In this document: piece after piece, positions 16,671-24,867 of the stretch | Layout: each line of letters starts with the position of its first letter | Position numbering within the stretch: position 1 is the stretch's first letter | The notes under the pieces: generated by a model | What the model was told of the DNA's origin: nothing | The model's input: only the letters and a program-made list of their open reading frames with translations | The model's database searches: none | Translations under genes and position numbers: made by a program | NCBI GenBank assembly: GCA_033763395.1 | Contig: JANRKQ010000111.1 | Coordinates: 14,544 to 78,543 of the forward strand | DNA length: 64,000 bases | Direction: 5' to 3' | Origin: Xiheimicrobium sp033763395 | GTDB lineage: Bacteria; Myxococcota; Myxococcia; Myxococcales; Myxococcaceae

Positions 16671-17710
16671 TGCGGTGGTCGAAGGTCCATGTCGAAGCGG
16701 TCGGCGTCGAGCTGCCTGACGAGATCCTCACGTCGGCCGAGATCGACGCGCGGCTGGCGCCGATTCACGAGGCGCTGCGCATCGCGCCGGGGCAGCTCGA
16801 GGCGCTGACGGGCATCCGGGAGCGCCGTCGCTGGCCGCGCGGCACCCAGATGGGAGCGGTCGCGGCCCGCGCAGGTCGCCAGGCGCTCGAGCGGGCGGGC
16901 GTGTCGGCCGACGACGTCGGAGCGCTGCTGTTCTGCGGCGTCAGTCGCGACAACCTCGAGCCCGCGACGGCGTGCGCGGTGGCCGCTGAGCTGGGGGTCG
17001 GCGGCGAGGCCTTCGTCTCTGACGTCAGCAACGCCTGCCTGGGGCTGCTCAACGGCCTCGTCGACGTCGCCAACCGCATCGAGCTCGGCCAGATCCGCGC
17101 GGGGCTCGTGGTGTCGTCCGAGAGCTCGCGCGAGATCATCGACGCCACCATCGCGCGCATGAACGCGGAGCCCTCGCTGGAGCGGTACCGCCTTGGGCTC
17201 GCCACCATGACGGGAGGCTCGGGCGCGGCGGCGGTGCTGCTCACCGCTGCTGACTTCTCGGCGTCGGAGCGGCGGCTCGTCTCGGGGGTCGCCCTGGCGG
17301 CGCCGCAGCACCACCGCATCTGCCGCTGGGGCCCCGCGCAGGGCCTGCTCGGCGAGTCCCCCAACGTGATGGACACCGACGCCTCGCAGGTGCTCGAGCA
17401 CGGCGTCGAGCTGGGTCGGGCCACGTGGGACAGGCTCCTCACCACCACGGGCTGGCGGCGCGAAGACGTCGATCGTGTGATCTGCCACCAGGTGGGCGCC
17501 GCCAACCGGCGCGACATTCTCTCGACCATCGGCGTGCCCGAGTCGAAGGACTTCTCGACCTTCCCGACCCTCGGCAACATGGGCACCGTCTCGTTGCCGA
17601 TCACCGCCGCGCTCGCCGACGACGCCGGCTTCCTCCAGGCCGGGCAGCGCGTGGCCTTTCTCGGCATCGGCAGCGGCCTCAACTGCCTCATGCTCGGACT
17701 TCACTGGTGA
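16670..17710 (+). CDS. oleA: OleA, head-to-head acyl condensing thiolase-like enzyme
   Basis: A 346-residue thiolase-fold enzyme of the KAS III group. Known OleA joins two fatty acyl thioesters by a non-decarboxylative Claisen condensation, giving a 2-alkyl-3-keto acid. The triad is visible: C123 (NACLG), H273 (CHQVGAANR) and N303 (GNMGTV). E97 in RDNLEPATA matches the glutamate proposed as the base that deprotonates the second substrate in Xanthomonas OleA. Position between the PUFA synthase and oleBCD suggests its substrates are polyunsaturated chains from the synthase. Whether it takes acyl-ACP directly or acyl-CoA cannot be told. A plain FabH role is unlikely given the motif and the ole neighbours. 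Confidence 0.93.
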   Translation: MRWSKVHVEAVGVELPDEILTSAEIDARLAPIHEALRIAPGQLEALTGIRERRRWPRGTQMGAVAARAGRQALERAGVSADDVGALLFCGVSRDNLEPATACAVAAELGVGGEAFVSDVSNACLGLLNGLVDVANRIELGQIRAGLVVSSESSREIIDATIARMNAEPSLERYRLGLATMTGGSGAAAVLLTAADFSASERRLVSGVALAAPQHHRICRWGPAQGLLGESPNVMDTDASQVLEHGVELGRATWDRLLTTTGWRREDVDRVICHQVGAANRRDILSTIGVPESKDFSTFPTLGNMGTVSLPITAALADDAGFLQAGQRVAFLGIGSGLNCLMLGLHW

Positions 17711-17715
17711 CTCAC

Positions 17716-18636
17716 ATGACCTTCGATCTGACGCCGTACCGCTCGATCTACCCGTGGCAGGGCCGCTTCTTCGACGTCGGCCAGGGCGTGCGCATGCACT
17801 ACCTCGACGAAGGGCAGGGCGAGACGCTCGTCATGCTGCACGGCAACCCCACGTGGAGCTTCTACTGGCGGCACCTCGTCAGCGCCTTCAGCGGCCAGTA
17901 CCGGGTGATCGTGCCGGATCACGTCGGGTGCGGGCTGTCGGACAAGCCGGGTGACGACGTGTACCCGTACGTGCTCGAGCGCCGGGTCGCCGACCTCGAC
18001 GCGCTCTTGTCGTCGCTGGGCGTGAAGCAGAACGTGACGCTCGTGGTGCACGACTGGGGCGGAATGATCGGCCTGGCCTGGGCGACGAAGAACCCCGGGG
18101 TGGTGAAGCGCTTCGTGGTGCTCAACACGGCGGGCTTCGGGCTGCCGGCCGGGCGGAAGCTCCCGTGGCAGATCGGCGTCGTTCGTTACGCGCCGTTCTT
18201 CCCGGTGCCGGTGCGCGGCTTCAACGCCTTCTCGCGCGGCGCCAACCTGCTGTGCTCGACGCGCCCGGGCCGCATGACGCCGCTGGTGAAGCAGGCCTAC
18301 CTCGCGCCGTACGACTCGTGGTCGAACCGCATCGCCGTGCAGCGCTTCGTCGAAGACATTCCGCTCGCGCCGGGTGATCGCAGCTGGCCGGTGGTGCAGG
18401 AGGTCTCGGACAAGCTCGAGGCGCTCCGCGCGACCCCAATGCTCATCTGCTGGGGGCGGAAGGACTTCGTCTTCGACGACGCGTTCCTCGCCGAGTGGCG
18501 GCGGCGACTGCCCGAGGCCGAGGTGCACGTCTTCGAAGACGCAGGCCACTACGTGCTCGAGGACGCGCACGACGAGATCGTTCCGCTGATGAAGACGTTC
18601 CTCGCGAAGCACCCGCTCCAGGCGGTGTCGTCGTGA
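17716..18636 (+). CDS. oleB: OleB, alpha/beta-hydrolase-fold beta-lactone decarboxylase
   Basis: A 306-residue alpha/beta hydrolase with HGNP (42-45, oxyanion side), nucleophile D113 in VHDWGG and H278 in AGHYVLED, the haloalkane-dehalogenase arrangement. OleB is known to release CO2 from beta-lactones to give the cis-olefin. By sequence alone it would be called a haloalkane dehalogenase; its place between oleA and oleC decides the call. The ATG at 17716 was chosen. A GTG at 17707, overlapping the oleA stop, is also in frame and would add three residues. OleB is separate here, not fused to OleC as in many actinobacteria. Confidence 0.92.
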   Translation: MTFDLTPYRSIYPWQGRFFDVGQGVRMHYLDEGQGETLVMLHGNPTWSFYWRHLVSAFSGQYRVIVPDHVGCGLSDKPGDDVYPYVLERRVADLDALLSSLGVKQNVTLVVHDWGGMIGLAWATKNPGVVKRFVVLNTAGFGLPAGRKLPWQIGVVRYAPFFPVPVRGFNAFSRGANLLCSTRPGRMTPLVKQAYLAPYDSWSNRIAVQRFVEDIPLAPGDRSWPVVQEVSDKLEALRATPMLICWGRKDFVFDDAFLAEWRRRLPEAEVHVFEDAGHYVLEDAHDEIVPLMKTFLAKHPLQAVSS

Positions 18637-20294
18637 ACGCGCCCGCGCAGCCGAAGACCAGCGCCAACATCGCCTCGCACCTGCCCGCGATGGCCCGGCT
18701 CGATCCGGCCCGGCCCGCCATCATCTCGCCCGACGGCAAGGGTGGGTGGCGCACGATGACCTTCGGCGAGCTCGACACGATGAGCGATCGTATCGCGCAC
18801 GGGCTTGCGGCCATCGGCGTGACGCGCGGCAAGCGCACCGTGCTCCTGGTGCCGCCCGGCCCCGACTTCTTTCCGCTCGTCTTCGGCATCTTCAAGACGG
18901 GCGCGGTGATGGTCGCGATCGATCCGGGCATCGGGCGCAAGGCGCTGCTCCAGTGCCTCGAAGAGGTGAAGCCCGAGGCGTTCATCGGCATTCCCGCGGC
19001 GCACGTGGCCCGCGTACTGTTCCCCGGGCCGTTCCGCACGGTGACGGCCAACGTCACCGTCGGCAGGCGTTTTCTCTGGGGCGGGCACACGCTCGACGAG
19101 GTGAAGCGGTTGGGCCGCGACGAGCCCTTCCCGATGGTCGAGCCGGCCCCCAACGAGACGGCGGCGATCCTCTTCACCTCGGGCTCGACGGGCATCCCCA
19201 AGGGGGTCGTGTACTCGCACGAGATCTTCGACGCCCAGGTGCGGATGATTCGTGATGCCTACGCGATCGAGCCCGGAGAGATCGACCTGCCGACGTTCCC
19301 GCTCTTCGCGCTGTTCGATCCGGCGCTGGGCATGACCGCGGTGTTGCCTGAGATGGACTTCCGGTTCCCCGGCAAGGCCGACCCCGCGAAGCTGGTCGAG
19401 GCCCTCACCACGCACCGCTGCACGACGATGTTCGGCTCGCCGGCGCTCGTCGACAACCTCGGCCGCTACGGCGAGGCGAAGGGCGTGAAGTTGCCGCTGC
19501 TCAAGCGGGTGCTGTCAGCGGGCGCCCCGGTGCGCGTCGACGTCATGAAGCGCATGACGGCGATGCTGGGCCCCGACGCGCAGGTCTTCACGCCGTTCGG
19601 CGCCACCGAGTCGTTGCCGGTCGCCAGCATCGGGAGCCGCGAGGTGTTGTCCGAGACGGGCGCGCTCGCGATGCAGGGCCGCGGCGTGTGTGTCGGCCGA
19701 CCGGATCCCGCGATGACGGTTCGCATCATTCGCATCACCGATGAGCCGATTCCCAGTTGGTCGAGCGCGCTCGAGGTGCCGGTGGGGACGATCGGAGAGA
19801 TCACCGTCGCTGGCCCCGTCGTCACCCGCGAGTACTACGCGCGACCCGAGCAGACGCGGGCCGCGAAGATCGTCGACGGCGATCGCATCGTCCACCGCAT
19901 GGGTGACGTCGGGTCCTTCGACGACCAGGGCCGGCTGTGGATGTGCGGCCGCAAGAGCCATCGCGTCGAGACGGCCCGGGGCGCGATGTTCAGCACGCCC
20001 GTGGAAGAGGTGCTCAACGCCCACCCGCAAGTGCGGCGGTCGGCGCTCGTCGGCGTCGGGGCGAAGGGAGCGCAGGTGCCGGTGGTGCTCCTCGAGCGGG
20101 AGCCCGGCGCGTCGATGCCTGAAGCGCAGCTGGTGGCCGAGGTGAAGGCGCTCGCGCAGCAGCACGAGAGCACGAAGCCCGTGTCGCACGTGCACGTCTA
20201 CCCGGGTGAGTTCCCGGTCGATCGCCGGCACAACGCGAAGATCGAGCGCGAGAAGCTCGCGGTCTGGGCGAGGGAGAAGGGGCTCGGCCGATGA
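18633..20294 (+). CDS. oleC: OleC, AMP-forming beta-lactone synthetase
   Basis: A 553-residue member of the adenylate-forming (ANL) superfamily. The AMP-binding loop TSGSTGIPKG starts at about residue 182. A later FTPFGATE stretch and the C-terminal CGRKSHRVET region also fit the family. OleC uses ATP to cyclise the 2-alkyl-3-hydroxy acid made by OleA and OleD into a beta-lactone. It starts at a GTG overlapping the oleB stop (GTGA, 18633-18636), and its own stop overlaps oleD by 4 bases. In another context it could be annotated as a fatty acyl-CoA or AMP ligase. Confidence 0.93.
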   Translation: MNAPAQPKTSANIASHLPAMARLDPARPAIISPDGKGGWRTMTFGELDTMSDRIAHGLAAIGVTRGKRTVLLVPPGPDFFPLVFGIFKTGAVMVAIDPGIGRKALLQCLEEVKPEAFIGIPAAHVARVLFPGPFRTVTANVTVGRRFLWGGHTLDEVKRLGRDEPFPMVEPAPNETAAILFTSGSTGIPKGVVYSHEIFDAQVRMIRDAYAIEPGEIDLPTFPLFALFDPALGMTAVLPEMDFRFPGKADPAKLVEALTTHRCTTMFGSPALVDNLGRYGEAKGVKLPLLKRVLSAGAPVRVDVMKRMTAMLGPDAQVFTPFGATESLPVASIGSREVLSETGALAMQGRGVCVGRPDPAMTVRIIRITDEPIPSWSSALEVPVGTIGEITVAGPVVTREYYARPEQTRAAKIVDGDRIVHRMGDVGSFDDQGRLWMCGRKSHRVETARGAMFSTPVEEVLNAHPQVRRSALVGVGAKGAQVPVVLLEREPGASMPEAQLVAEVKALAQQHESTKPVSHVHVYPGEFPVDRRHNAKIEREKLAVWAREKGLGR

Positions 20295-21283
20295 AGGCGA
20301 TGGTGACGGGTGGCGGTGGGTTTCTCGGCAGTCACCTGGTGAAGGCGCTCCTCGCGCGGGGCGACTCGGTGCGGGTGCTGGCCCGCGGCGACTACCCGGA
20401 GCTCCGGGCGCTCGGCGCCGAGACCATTCGTGGCGACATCACCGACGCAGCCGCGACCGCGAAGGCCTGCGAGGGCGTCGAGGTCGTCTTCCACACCGCG
20501 GCGAAGGCGGGCGGGTGGGGTGACCCGAAGGAGTACGAGGCCATCAACGTCACCGGGACCGACCACGTCGTCGCCGGGTGCCGCGCCGCGAAGGTGCCGG
20601 TGCTGGTGCACACGAGCTCGCCGAGCGTCGTGCATGGCCACGAGGACATCGAGGGCGCGAACGAGTCGATCCCCTACGCGAAGGACTTCACCGCCCACTA
20701 CCCACGCACGAAGGCCCTCTCGGAGCAGCGCGCGCTGGCCGCCTCTGACGCCTCGCTGAAGGTCATCGCGCTTCGGCCGCACTTCATCTGGGGCCCGGGC
20801 GACCGGCACCTGCTGCCGCGGCTCGTGGCGCGCGCGAAGACCGGACGGCTGCGGCAGATCGGCTCGCGCGACCCGAAGTGCGACACCATCTACATCGACA
20901 ACTGTGTCGACGCGCACCTGCTGGCGGCCGACGTGCTGCGCAAGGGCGCTCCGCTGGGCGGCAAGGTGTACTTCGTGAGTGACGACGCGCCGATCGGCGT
21001 GTGGACGATGGCGAACAAGATGCTCGCCTGCGCCGGCCTGGGCCCCGTGGGGCGGCCGATTCCCGCAGGGCTCGCGTACGGCGTGGGTGCCACGATGGAG
21101 CTCGTCTACGCGCTCTTCGGCGTCGAGAAGGAGCCGCTCATCACCCGCTTTGGCGCCAGTGAGCTCTCGTACGCGCAGTGGTTCGACATCAGCGCCGCGA
21201 AGCGGGATCTTGGGTACCAGCCGAAGGTGACGATCGACGAGGGGCTGCGCCGGCTGGCGGCCTCACTGGTGCCGAAAGCCTGA
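20291..21283 (+). CDS. oleD: OleD, NAD(P)H-dependent 2-alkyl-3-ketoacid reductase
   Basis: A 330-residue extended short-chain dehydrogenase. The N-terminal Rossmann motif TGGGGFLG (6-13) binds the nucleotide; the catalytic YxxxK is Y137-K141 (YPRTK) and HTSSPSVV supplies the Ser/Thr. OleD reduces the unstable beta-keto acid from OleA to the beta-hydroxy acid used by OleC. It is the last gene of the 19-kb pfa-ole run and starts within the oleC stop (ATGA). The 43 bases after it separate it from the convergent phosphopantetheinyl transferase gene. Confidence 0.92.
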   Translation: MKAMVTGGGGFLGSHLVKALLARGDSVRVLARGDYPELRALGAETIRGDITDAAATAKACEGVEVVFHTAAKAGGWGDPKEYEAINVTGTDHVVAGCRAAKVPVLVHTSSPSVVHGHEDIEGANESIPYAKDFTAHYPRTKALSEQRALAASDASLKVIALRPHFIWGPGDRHLLPRLVARAKTGRLRQIGSRDPKCDTIYIDNCVDAHLLAADVLRKGAPLGGKVYFVSDDAPIGVWTMANKMLACAGLGPVGRPIPAGLAYGVGATMELVYALFGVEKEPLITRFGASELSYAQWFDISAAKRDLGYQPKVTIDEGLRRLAASLVPKA

Positions 21284-21326
21284 AGTGCCGGCGGGCTCAG
21301 GGAGCGCCCTTCCGGCTGCCACCAGC

Positions 21327-22013
21327 TCAGCCGCGGGCGCGAACCATCGCGACGATGCGACCGTCCTCCAGCCGCAGCACCTCGGCCTCGAGCGTGAACG
21401 GAGGATCCGTCGCCTCCAGGAACAGTGCGACGGAGACGCGCTCATCCCCGTGACGGTCGACGCGCGCGGCCTGGAAGCCGAAGAACCGGCCCAGCCGCGG
21501 CGCGAGCGCCTTGTAGACGGCCTCCTTGACGGCGAAGCGCACCATGACGTCCGGCCACCGCTCGGCCTGTGGGAGCGCCTCCACCAGCGCCAGCTCTTCG
21601 GGCCGGCACACGCGGCTCGCGATGCTGGATCGATCGCGGGCTCCACCTTCGAGATCGACTCCGACCGATCCTGCACCGCTGGGCCCGACGAGCGCGAGCG
21701 CCAGGTCTTCCTTGTGCGTGAGCGACACCGACCAGCCAGCCGGTGTGAGCGGGGCGCGCGCGGAATCCGACAGCAGCGGGTGCGCGGTGACGTCGGCGCC
21801 GAGCGACAGGGCCGCGGCACGGTACGCGAGCCGGCCTCCCACCACCTCGATCTGCCGCCGGCCCCGCTCGGACTCGGCCAGGGCCCGCTCCCGGGGGTGG
21901 AGACGCTCGAGCACGTCGACCGGAACCGGGTCGACGCCCGCCGGGAGCGCCACCGCCGCCAGCACGCCGAAGCGCACCGGCCGAACCCACGCCGTGTGGA
22001 AGGGGTCGGTCAC
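21327..22013 (-). CDS. Sfp-type 4'-phosphopantetheinyl transferase
   Basis: A 228-residue protein with the hallmark motifs: SLTH (97-100), GVDLE with metal-binding D120 and E122, and VKEAVYK (K163, E164, K168). Such enzymes transfer phosphopantetheine from CoA to acyl carrier proteins. PUFA synthases need a dedicated transferase (PfaE in marine bacteria), and this gene lies convergently 43 bases after oleD, so the three ACP domains at 1676, 1768 and 1858 of the first synthase are its likely targets. The start is GTG at 22013; an upstream ATG is out of frame and meets a stop after four codons. The N-terminal half is less conserved, as usual for the family. Confidence 0.93.
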   Translation of the reverse strand: MTDPFHTAWVRPVRFGVLAAVALPAGVDPVPVDVLERLHPRERALAESERGRRQIEVVGGRLAYRAAALSLGADVTAHPLLSDSARAPLTPAGWSVSLTHKEDLALALVGPSGAGSVGVDLEGGARDRSSIASRVCRPEELALVEALPQAERWPDVMVRFAVKEAVYKALAPRLGRFFGFQAARVDRHGDERVSVALFLEATDPPFTLEAEVLRLEDGRIVAMVRARG

Positions 22014-22147
22014 CAGTTCGTCATCGTAGCCCCGGCCCGAACGCTCCGGCCGGCCAGTTTTTCAGGGAAACCGCGCACCGCTTCGCTAGGTTGGCGGCTC
22101 TGCTCGTCGTCGACGAGTCACCTTTCGTATCGAGGCATCGAGGCCGA

Positions 22148-23074
22148 GTGGACGAGCTGGTCAACAAGCGGGTCGTTCTCATCACGGGCAAGGGCGGTGT
22201 GGGCCGCTCGGTCATGACGGCGGCGCTGGCGAAGCTCGCCGCGGCGCGAGGGCGTCGTGTGCTCGTCACCGAGATCGCGGAAGAAGGCGACGACTACTCG
22301 CCCCTGGCCCGTCACTGGGGCCGCGAGCGGTTGCCAAAGCTGCCAGAGCCGCTGGAGCCCAACCTTCAGGGCGCCGCGCTGCTCGCGCGCACGGGCCAGG
22401 AGCTCTTCCTCAAGTCCGTGCTCCGGTCTGGAACGCTGGCGCGCGCGGCCATCAGCAGCGACGCCCTGCGGCGGCTGTTGTCGGCGGGCCCCTCGTTCCG
22501 CGAGATGGGCGTGTTCTTCCAGCTGCTCTCGGCGCTGCGGGAGCAGACGAACGGCGCGCCCACGCACGAGCTGATCCTCATCGACATGCCGGCCACCGGC
22601 CACACGCTCTCGCTCACCGGCCTGCCGGAGCTGCTGTTGCGCCTCGTCCCGGGTGGGCCCATCGCCGCGGCGCTCAAAGAGGGCCAGCGGTACCTGAACG
22701 ATCCAGCGCTCGCCGCCGCGTGGATCGTCACGCTCCCCGAGACGCTCCCGGTGAGCGAGTGCCTCGAGCTGATCGAGGGCCTCGGCAAGACGAAGATGCC
22801 CGTGGGCGGCGTGGTGGTGAACCGCATGCCGGCCGATCCCTTCACGCCCGAGGAGCGCCAGGGGCTGACGCCGCTGGTCGAGCAGCACGCCTGGCTGGGC
22901 CGCGAGCTGTTCCGCAAGCCGCTGGTGGCGCACCGCGAGCTGGCGCGCCTGCGCAGTCACACCCGGCTGCCGATCTTCGTGACGCCGGAGCTGCCGCACG
23001 AGGGCTTGATCCCTGCGCTCTCGAAGCTCCTCGACTCGGCGTCACCCATGCCGCTCGTCACCGGAGGCGCCTGA
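22148..23074 (+). CDS. ArsA/Get3-like ATPase subunit, P-loop Lys replaced by Arg
   Basis: A 308-residue ArsA/Get3-type SIMIBI ATPase. The deviant Walker A reads GKGGVGRS near residue 14: the signature lysine is kept, but the second, phosphate-binding lysine is Arg. Other family features remain, such as IDMPATGHTLSL (switch II) and GGVVVNRMP. It starts at GTG 22148; frames open further upstream lack a good start. The next gene is a second ArsA-like ATPase two bases downstream with the opposite defect, so I infer a heterodimer. Relatives handle arsenite efflux or insertion of tail-anchored membrane proteins; paired ArsA-like genes also occur in actinobacteria (Rv3679-Rv3680 in Mycobacterium tuberculosis). 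No ars genes are nearby. Confidence 0.88.
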   Translation: MDELVNKRVVLITGKGGVGRSVMTAALAKLAAARGRRVLVTEIAEEGDDYSPLARHWGRERLPKLPEPLEPNLQGAALLARTGQELFLKSVLRSGTLARAAISSDALRRLLSAGPSFREMGVFFQLLSALREQTNGAPTHELILIDMPATGHTLSLTGLPELLLRLVPGGPIAAALKEGQRYLNDPALAAAWIVTLPETLPVSECLELIEGLGKTKMPVGGVVVNRMPADPFTPEERQGLTPLVEQHAWLGRELFRKPLVAHRELARLRSHTRLPIFVTPELPHEGLIPALSKLLDSASPMPLVTGGA

Positions 23075-23076
23075 CG

Positions 23077-24180
23077 ATGGCCAGCCCCCGCATCGGCGAG
23101 CTGCTCAAGACGAAGAAGGTGATCGTCTGCTGCGGCGCGGGCGGAGTGGGCAAGACCACGACCGCCGCGGCCCTGTCTCTCGCGGCGGCGCGCGCAGGCC
23201 GGCGGGTGTTGGTGCTGACGATCGACCCGTCGCGGCGGCTGGCCGAGACCCTCGGTGTCTCGCGCAACCCGCCCGATCCGGTGCGCATCCCGAGGGAGCG
23301 CTCCGACGCGGCCGGCATCACCACGGGCACGCTCGACGCGTGGATGCTCGACATCAAGCTCGTGTCCGACGGCGCGGTCCGCCGGCTGGTGAAGAGCGAG
23401 GCCGACGCGCAGCGCATCTTGTCGAACCGCATCTACCAGCAGGTCTCGACGATGGTGGCGGGCATGCACGAGTACACGGCGATGGAGGCGCTCCATCGCC
23501 TGGTGCACGCCGGCAGCTACGATCTCGTCGTGCTCGACACGCCGCCCTCGCGCAATGCGCTCGACTTCCTCGAGGCGCCCCGGCGGCTGTCGGGCCTCGT
23601 CGACACCCGGGCCATCTCGGCGTTCCTCCCGAAGTCCGACAGCCTGGTGGCGCGCGCGGCCTCACGGGTGATCGAGAAGATCCTCTCGGCCGTCTTCGGC
23701 GAGGAGTTCGCCCACGAGTTCGTCGGCTTCCTCACCACCTTCACCGGCATCTTCCAGTCGCTCAACGTCGACGTGAGCGAGATGCGGCGCTTCCTCTCTG
23801 GCGACGACGTGGCCTTCCTGCTCGTCACCTCGCCCGCGCCGGCCGCGCTCACCGAGGCGTCGTTCTTCCACGACAAGACGAGAGAGCTGACGCTGCCGTT
23901 CCGCGGCTTCGTGCTCAACCGCAGCCATGCGACCGAGGCGTCACGCGCCATGCCCTCGCTCCCGCCAGGCGCGTCGAGCGCGGTGTCATCGGGGCTGCCG
24001 AAGCTGCTGGGCCTCGCCGAGCTCGAGAAGGCCGCGGCGGAGCGCGATCGCACGCTGCTCCACGAACTCACGCAGCGGGCGGGGCAGGGCGCGACGGCGA
24101 TGGCGCTGCCGGAGCTCCCTCAGGGGGCCGACGACATCGCCACGCTCGTCACCGTCGCCGACGCACTGACGGCGGGGTGA
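23077..24180 (+). CDS. ArsA/Get3-like ATPase subunit, signature Lys missing
   Basis: A 367-residue partner of the ATPase upstream. Its P-loop reads CGAGGVGKTTT near residue 19: the phosphate-binding Lys and Thr are present, but the signature lysine (second position of GKGGVGKT) is Ala. A VLTIDPSRR switch I region and VVLDTPPSRN switch II follow, then a helical region typical of ArsA/Get3 (about 140-240). The ATG at 23077 is two bases after the previous stop. In this family the signature lysine reaches into the partner's nucleotide site, so this subunit could hydrolyse ATP with the lysine donated by its neighbour. The substrate is unknown. Confidence 0.9.
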   Translation: MASPRIGELLKTKKVIVCCGAGGVGKTTTAAALSLAAARAGRRVLVLTIDPSRRLAETLGVSRNPPDPVRIPRERSDAAGITTGTLDAWMLDIKLVSDGAVRRLVKSEADAQRILSNRIYQQVSTMVAGMHEYTAMEALHRLVHAGSYDLVVLDTPPSRNALDFLEAPRRLSGLVDTRAISAFLPKSDSLVARAASRVIEKILSAVFGEEFAHEFVGFLTTFTGIFQSLNVDVSEMRRFLSGDDVAFLLVTSPAPAALTEASFFHDKTRELTLPFRGFVLNRSHATEASRAMPSLPPGASSAVSSGLPKLLGLAELEKAAAERDRTLLHELTQRAGQGATAMALPELPQGADDIATLVTVADALTAG

Positions 24181-24186
24181 GCCCGT

Positions 24187-24843
24187 CTACTTGAAGGGCT
24201 GGCCGCCCCGGAGCAGCACGACCGTCTCGGCCGGCTCGATCACCGACACCTCGATGTCCGTCACCACGAGGCTGCTGGGCGCCTTGTTCCCGGCTTCGTC
24301 GAAGAGCACCGCGGACGACAGCGCGATGGAGCCGCCGTTGGCCTCCATGGTGGCGAGCGTGGCGCGGTACTTCCCGTTCACCAGCACCTCGACGTCCTGC
24401 CAGGTTTCGGTCGACTCGTTCTTCACCAGGTAGATCGGCCGATCGGCGTCGCCCGCGCGAATGAGCGTGGCGTGAATGTCGTTGGTCGGCCCGCGGTTGC
24501 CGCAGGCCACGGTGACCGAGCTCACCGAGAGGAAGAGCCACGCCACCAGCACGCCGAACTTGTACTTGAAGAACCGATCGGAGCTGCGGAAGTCCTCGGC
24601 GACCTCGGAGAGGATCGACACCGAGTTGAGCAGCGTGTCGAGCGCGCCTTCCTTGATCGCGGCCTTGTCGAGCTTCTTCTTGGGCTCCGGCGTCAGCGGC
24701 TGATCGCGCATCGCGCTGCGCACGGCCGCCATCTTCGGGTTGCTCGGCGACGACTTGAGCGGCGGGGGCGGGAGATCGAGCTCGAGGCCCGAGGGATCGA
24801 ACGGCTTATCTGGCGGCTTCTGGTCGTCCACGCGGAGCGCCAC
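24187..24843 (-). CDS. Uncharacterised single-pass membrane protein
   Basis: A 218-residue protein of no family I recognise. The N-terminal 90 residues are hydrophilic and Pro/Lys/Asp-rich (probably cytoplasmic), followed by one hydrophobic segment at about 95-113 and a C-terminal domain rich in beta-type sequence (about 115-218). This layout suggests a tail domain outside the inner membrane. Start is GTG at 24843. It is convergent with the second ArsA-like gene (6 bases between stops) and lies 24 bases downstream of the TPR lipoprotein on the same strand, so may be the last gene of that minus-strand group. Confidence 0.7.
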   Translation of the reverse strand: MALRVDDQKPPDKPFDPSGLELDLPPPPLKSSPSNPKMAAVRSAMRDQPLTPEPKKKLDKAAIKEGALDTLLNSVSILSEVAEDFRSSDRFFKYKFGVLVAWLFLSVSSVTVACGNRGPTNDIHATLIRAGDADRPIYLVKNESTETWQDVEVLVNGKYRATLATMEANGGSIALSSAVLFDEAGNKAPSSLVVTDIEVSVIEPAETVVLLRGGQPFK

Positions 24844-24867
24844 CCTAGCAGAACCGCGCCCTGCGCT

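Noticed and set aside
17716..18636. Annotation of this gene as haloalkane dehalogenase
   Set aside because: OleB proteins belong to that fold, and the gene sits between oleA and oleC, so the OleB role is far more likely.
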